9,227 nt of DNA from Hyphomonas sp. Its GTDB lineage: Bacteria > Pseudomonadota > Alphaproteobacteria > Caulobacterales > Hyphomonadaceae. The notes beneath the pieces are model-generated. The model did no database searches, was not told the DNA's origin, and worked only from the letters and a program-made list of their open reading frames with translations. Shown piece by piece: positions 6,232-9,227 of this stretch; the stretch's first letter is position 1; each line of letters opens with the position of its first letter. Position numbers and translations under genes: made by a program. The DNA lies in NCBI GenBank assembly GCA_003486945.1, contig DNFL01000173.1:1-9227 (forward strand), read 5' to 3'.

Positions 6232-9135
6232 TCAGAAGCGGTAATTGATGCCGAACAGGATCTCCCGTCCGTACTCCTCATAGGTCTCCTGAAGGGAACC
6301 GCCGCTGGCGGTCCGCGTTCCTCCCGAGTCCAGGCCAAGACGCGTCCGGTACGGCGAGTCCGTCAAGTTGTTGATCTGCAACTGCAGGCCAAAACCATCA
6401 AGCGGCCCGCCTTCGAAATTGTAGCCGATCTGGGCATCGACCTGCTTGTCTTCCAGGATCTCGGTGAAGCCGCGCGTTGCGAAAAGCTGAACCACTTCGC
6501 CCTTGAATGCAGACCGGTAACGTTGGCTGATCCGGGCTTGGAAGCCGCCCTTCTCGTAGTATGCCGAGAGATTGTAGACCGTTCCGGACAGGCCTGGAAT
6601 GCGGACTTCGTTCGTCCCCGCCGTCGGATTGAGATCCGACTCCGTGTACGAATAACTTCCGATCAGGCCGAAGCCGTCGAGTGCCTTGTGGATATACTTG
6701 AAGTCAAATGCACCACTCAGCTCGATCCCCTGGATGCTTCCACCGTCACCATTCGCTGGCAAGGTCATCTGGCCGATCGGGCTGATGATAACGCCAGGAG
6801 GAATCACCGCACCCGTCGGGGTCGGCACACCCGTGAAATCGAACGGCAGGGTCTGCTGGTAGATATAGCTGTCCAGATCTTTGTAGAAGCCGGCAATTGA
6901 CACGTAGCTTGTACTGTCGATGTACCATTCATAGGCAAGATCGAATGCCGTAGCACGCCACGGCTCCAGTTCGGGGTTTCCGCCACGTCCAGACCAGGGG
7001 TTCAATGTGCTGCCTGGAGCGACCGGAGTGCTCGGGAGCCCGAAACTCGGTGTGATGTTTGCCCGAAGTTCGTCCATTCGCGGACGCGCCAACGTCTTCG
7101 ATGCGGCAAAACGCAACCGGTGGCCGCCGCCGATATCATAGATCAAGTTGAGGTTCGGAAGGACGTCAGAATAGTCGGCCCCCTTGGTGACAGGCACCGG
7201 CACGATTGGGTTGCCCTGAATGATCGTACCCGAGGATTCCTGTTCCTGCTGGACGAACTGCACGCCAACATTCCCCGTGAACCGGCCAATCTCAAAGTCA
7301 GAGCGCGCGAACGCTGTCACCACCTGCTCACTGATGTCCCAATTCTTGTCGAAAAAATTGGCATCGAGAATGGGCGACGTCCGATAGTAGGTTGAAAGTG
7401 CGGCCGGGAGGTTCACACTGATCACATCGCCGAATCCGGCGAAGTCGAGGGATGTCGGATCAACCAGGAATCGCGGATCGACCAGGATCTGCTGGCGCCC
7501 ATTGAGCAGGAACAGGTCAAAGTCGTCCACTCGCTTGCTCTTGTCACGTTCGGTCAGGTTCAAACCCACCTTCACATTCTTGAACACGCCATCGAGATCG
7601 TAAGTGCCCCGCAGGTCGACCGACTTGACCGTCTCCTCGACCTCGGGGAACCGGATCGCGCCGTCATGGCCCCAGCCGCCCCAAGGCGCCCGGTCGCCGA
7701 GCGACACTTGTGCGGCGTCGGCATAGTTCAGGCCGTTCGTGTAGGTCGGGTAACCTTCCACCGGCAGCGAGAAGCCGAACGTATCAAATGTGCGCCCGAC
7801 GTTCTGGGTAGAACCGGTAACACCGCCGACACCCAATCCGTAGCCGGCATAGGTTTCAAGGACCTGCTCTTTGCGCGAATTGCGCGAATAGGACAGATCG
7901 GCGACGAAGCCCAACCGATCCGTAGCCTGATATTCCTGATTGATCCCGGCAGCGAACAGGTTGTCGTCCCGCGTATTGTAGTCGTTGCGCAACTGCGGCA
8001 CGATATTGGTGACCGTGCCCTCCGACGCGAACAGCGTGCCGCCAACATCACGTGTTTCGTCGATGGTGAACTGGGCGTTATCGGCCCATCCATTGGAGAA
8101 CCACTGCGCGCCGCGCATTGTTTCGTTCTGCTCGAACTTCGAATAGTAGAGATCGAGCGTTGTGTGCAACTGCGCGTTGGGCGCCCATTCGACAATCCCG
8201 ATGACCGCATCGCGAACGTTCTCCCGGGAATAGGCGAATACTTCCTGACCGTTCAGGATCAGCGCCGAGTCGGCGCTGTCGGGGGTTACCGCAAAGCCGA
8301 AGGCCTCGTAACCATAGGCCTTGAAGTGCCGGTTCTGCGACGGCGAATCCAGATGCGCAAAACCAACAGCGACACCGAGCGTATCGTTCGCAAACTGGTC
8401 GATATAGCTGGCACTGAACCGCAAGCCGGAATTCGATACATCGGCGTTCAACTGGTCGCCGCTGAGTTTTGACCCACGAAGGTTCATCACCACAGCCCGC
8501 TCATCAAAGTCGAGCGGACGAACCGTGCGAAGGTCGGCAGTGCCAGAAAGGCCCATGCCGGAGACCTGCGCGTCGGGCGTCTTGTAAATCACAACCGAGG
8601 ACAGCAGTTCGGACGGGTACTGATCAAACTCGACGGCACGGTTGTCGCCGGAACTCGCCTGCTGCCGCCCGTTGAGCAACGTGGTCGTGAAATCAGGCGC
8701 AAGCCCGCGGATCGAGATTACCTGGGCGCGACCGTTGACGCGTTGAGCTGCAACGCCCGGCAAGCGCGAGATCGATTCCGCAATCGAAATGTCGGGCAGC
8801 TTGCCAATGTCTTCAGCAGAAATAGCCTCAACGATAGATGTCTCGTTTTTCTTGAAATCCAGCGATCGCCCAAGGCCGCCGCGGATCCCCGTGACATAGA
8901 CTTTTTCCAGAACCTGGTCTGACTCGCCCGTTGCCCCCGGCGTCCGGGCGGCGGATTCGGCCTCCTGCGTCTGCACGACCTCATCTGGCTCCCCCACGGA
9001 AGGGGTAGAATCGTTGACTTGCGCCATGGCGGCCTGAGGCCACCACGCGACCAGCGCCAAGGCGGACGCTGTGAGAAAAAGGCGGGAGTTCCGGGTGAAG
9101 CGGCCCCCTTCATTGGTGATGCTGAAATCTGACAT
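6232..9135 (-). CDS. TonB-dependent outer-membrane receptor (Xanthomonas/Caulobacter type)
   Basis: The 967-residue protein is an outer-membrane beta-barrel receptor that uses TonB/ExbBD energy to import a bound ligand, here most likely a glucan oligosaccharide. The signal peptide covers 1-38 and is cut after AMA, before QVNDS. A TonB-box-like segment EKVYVTG (77-83) precedes the plug domain (about 93-210), which contains EDIGKLPDISIAESISRLPGV, VISIRGLAPDF and LLNGRQQ. This resembles the TIGR01782-type receptors (TonB-Xanth-Caul). The rest forms the barrel and ends in FGINYRF, with the terminal Phe expected for BAM-assembled proteins. The ATG at 9135 was chosen because GGGAGGA lies 5 nt upstream; an ATG at 9168 would add 11 basic residues without a ribosome site. 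The gene is followed by an intrinsic terminator and preceded by a LacI-type palindrome. Ligand identity is inferred from the glycosidases, not from the receptor itself. Confidence 0.96.
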   Translation of the reverse strand: MSDFSITNEGGRFTRNSRLFLTASALALVAWWPQAAMAQVNDSTPSVGEPDEVVQTQEAESAARTPGATGESDQVLEKVYVTGIRGGLGRSLDFKKNETSIVEAISAEDIGKLPDISIAESISRLPGVAAQRVNGRAQVISIRGLAPDFTTTLLNGRQQASSGDNRAVEFDQYPSELLSSVVIYKTPDAQVSGMGLSGTADLRTVRPLDFDERAVVMNLRGSKLSGDQLNADVSNSGLRFSASYIDQFANDTLGVAVGFAHLDSPSQNRHFKAYGYEAFGFAVTPDSADSALILNGQEVFAYSRENVRDAVIGIVEWAPNAQLHTTLDLYYSKFEQNETMRGAQWFSNGWADNAQFTIDETRDVGGTLFASEGTVTNIVPQLRNDYNTRDDNLFAAGINQEYQATDRLGFVADLSYSRNSRKEQVLETYAGYGLGVGGVTGSTQNVGRTFDTFGFSLPVEGYPTYTNGLNYADAAQVSLGDRAPWGGWGHDGAIRFPEVEETVKSVDLRGTYDLDGVFKNVKVGLNLTERDKSKRVDDFDLFLLNGRQQILVDPRFLVDPTSLDFAGFGDVISVNLPAALSTYYRTSPILDANFFDKNWDISEQVVTAFARSDFEIGRFTGNVGVQFVQQEQESSGTIIQGNPIVPVPVTKGADYSDVLPNLNLIYDIGGGHRLRFAASKTLARPRMDELRANITPSFGLPSTPVAPGSTLNPWSGRGGNPELEPWRATAFDLAYEWYIDSTSYVSIAGFYKDLDSYIYQQTLPFDFTGVPTPTGAVIPPGVIISPIGQMTLPANGDGGSIQGIELSGAFDFKYIHKALDGFGLIGSYSYTESDLNPTAGTNEVRIPGLSGTVYNLSAYYEKGGFQARISQRYRSAFKGEVVQLFATRGFTEILEDKQVDAQIGYNFEGGPLDGFGLQLQINNLTDSPYRTRLGLDSGGTRTASGGSLQETYEEYGREILFGINYRF

Positions 9136-9140
9136 TTGTA

Positions 9141-9147
9141 TCCTCCC
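9141..9147 (-). promoter_or_regulatory. Shine-Dalgarno of the TonB receptor gene
   Basis: GGGAGGA on the minus strand lies 5 nt before the ATG at 9135. It settles the receptor start, because the upstream in-frame ATG at 9168 has no such site. Confidence 0.8.
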
Positions 9148-9209
9148 GATGCGACTTCTCGTGGGCATCAGCGACCCGGATTGCCTTGGTAAAGGCGACC
9201 GTCGATGAC

Positions 9210-9227
9210 ATTGGAAGCGCTTCCAAT
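9210..9227. promoter_or_regulatory. LacI-family-type operator palindrome
   Basis: ATTGGAAGC-GCTTCCAAT is a perfect 18-bp palindrome with the central GCGC-type core usual for LacI/GalR-family operators. It lies 74 bp upstream of the receptor start and touches the window edge, so it may be longer. Binding of a sugar-responsive repressor here would control the receptor. The regulator gene is not in the window, and no clear -35/-10 pair could be assigned. Confidence 0.75.

Noticed and set aside
7666..8472. A 268-codon open frame on the plus strand
   Set aside because: It is antisense to the receptor barrel region and shows no ribosome site or known domain.

Overview
The window reads as part of a carbohydrate-utilisation locus from a Gram-negative bacterium with moderately high GC. 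It is most likely an alphaproteobacterium of the Caulobacterales/Hyphomonadaceae or Sphingomonadales type. The evidence is an outer-membrane TonB-dependent receptor of the Xanthomonas/Caulobacter kind, two predicted outer-membrane lipoprotein glycosidases, and a halogenase/cupin pair typical of such loci. This lineage call is inferred from gene families, not from a marker gene.

All five genes lie on the minus strand, so transcription runs from high to low coordinates. First comes a perfect 18-bp palindrome at the window edge (9210-9227), which looks like a LacI-family operator. It is followed by the TonB-dependent receptor gene (start 9135, stop 6232) and a strong intrinsic terminator (6142-6181). 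A 243-bp intergenic region (5989-6231) holds that terminator, an imperfect inverted repeat (6031-6049) and a small potential hairpin. Then comes a tightly packed cluster: a GH3 beta-glucosidase lipoprotein (5988-4024), a flavin-dependent tryptophan-halogenase-like protein (3982-2480), a GH30 glucosidase/glucanase lipoprotein (2483-1014, overlapping the halogenase stop by ATGA) and a cupin_8/JmjC-like protein (start 917, running off the window at position 1).

The likely combined job is capture of a beta-glucan or beta-glucoside. The GH30 and GH3 lipoproteins would cut beta-glucosidic bonds, the TonB-dependent receptor would bring oligosaccharide across the outer membrane, and a LacI-type repressor outside the window would sense the sugar. 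The halogenase and the FIH-like cupin do not fit simple sugar catabolism. They appear intact at their known catalytic positions, and the halogenase is translationally coupled to GH30. They are the part of the window most worth following up. No flavin reductase, transporter of the inner membrane, LacI gene, mobile element, tRNA, rRNA or CRISPR array is visible here.
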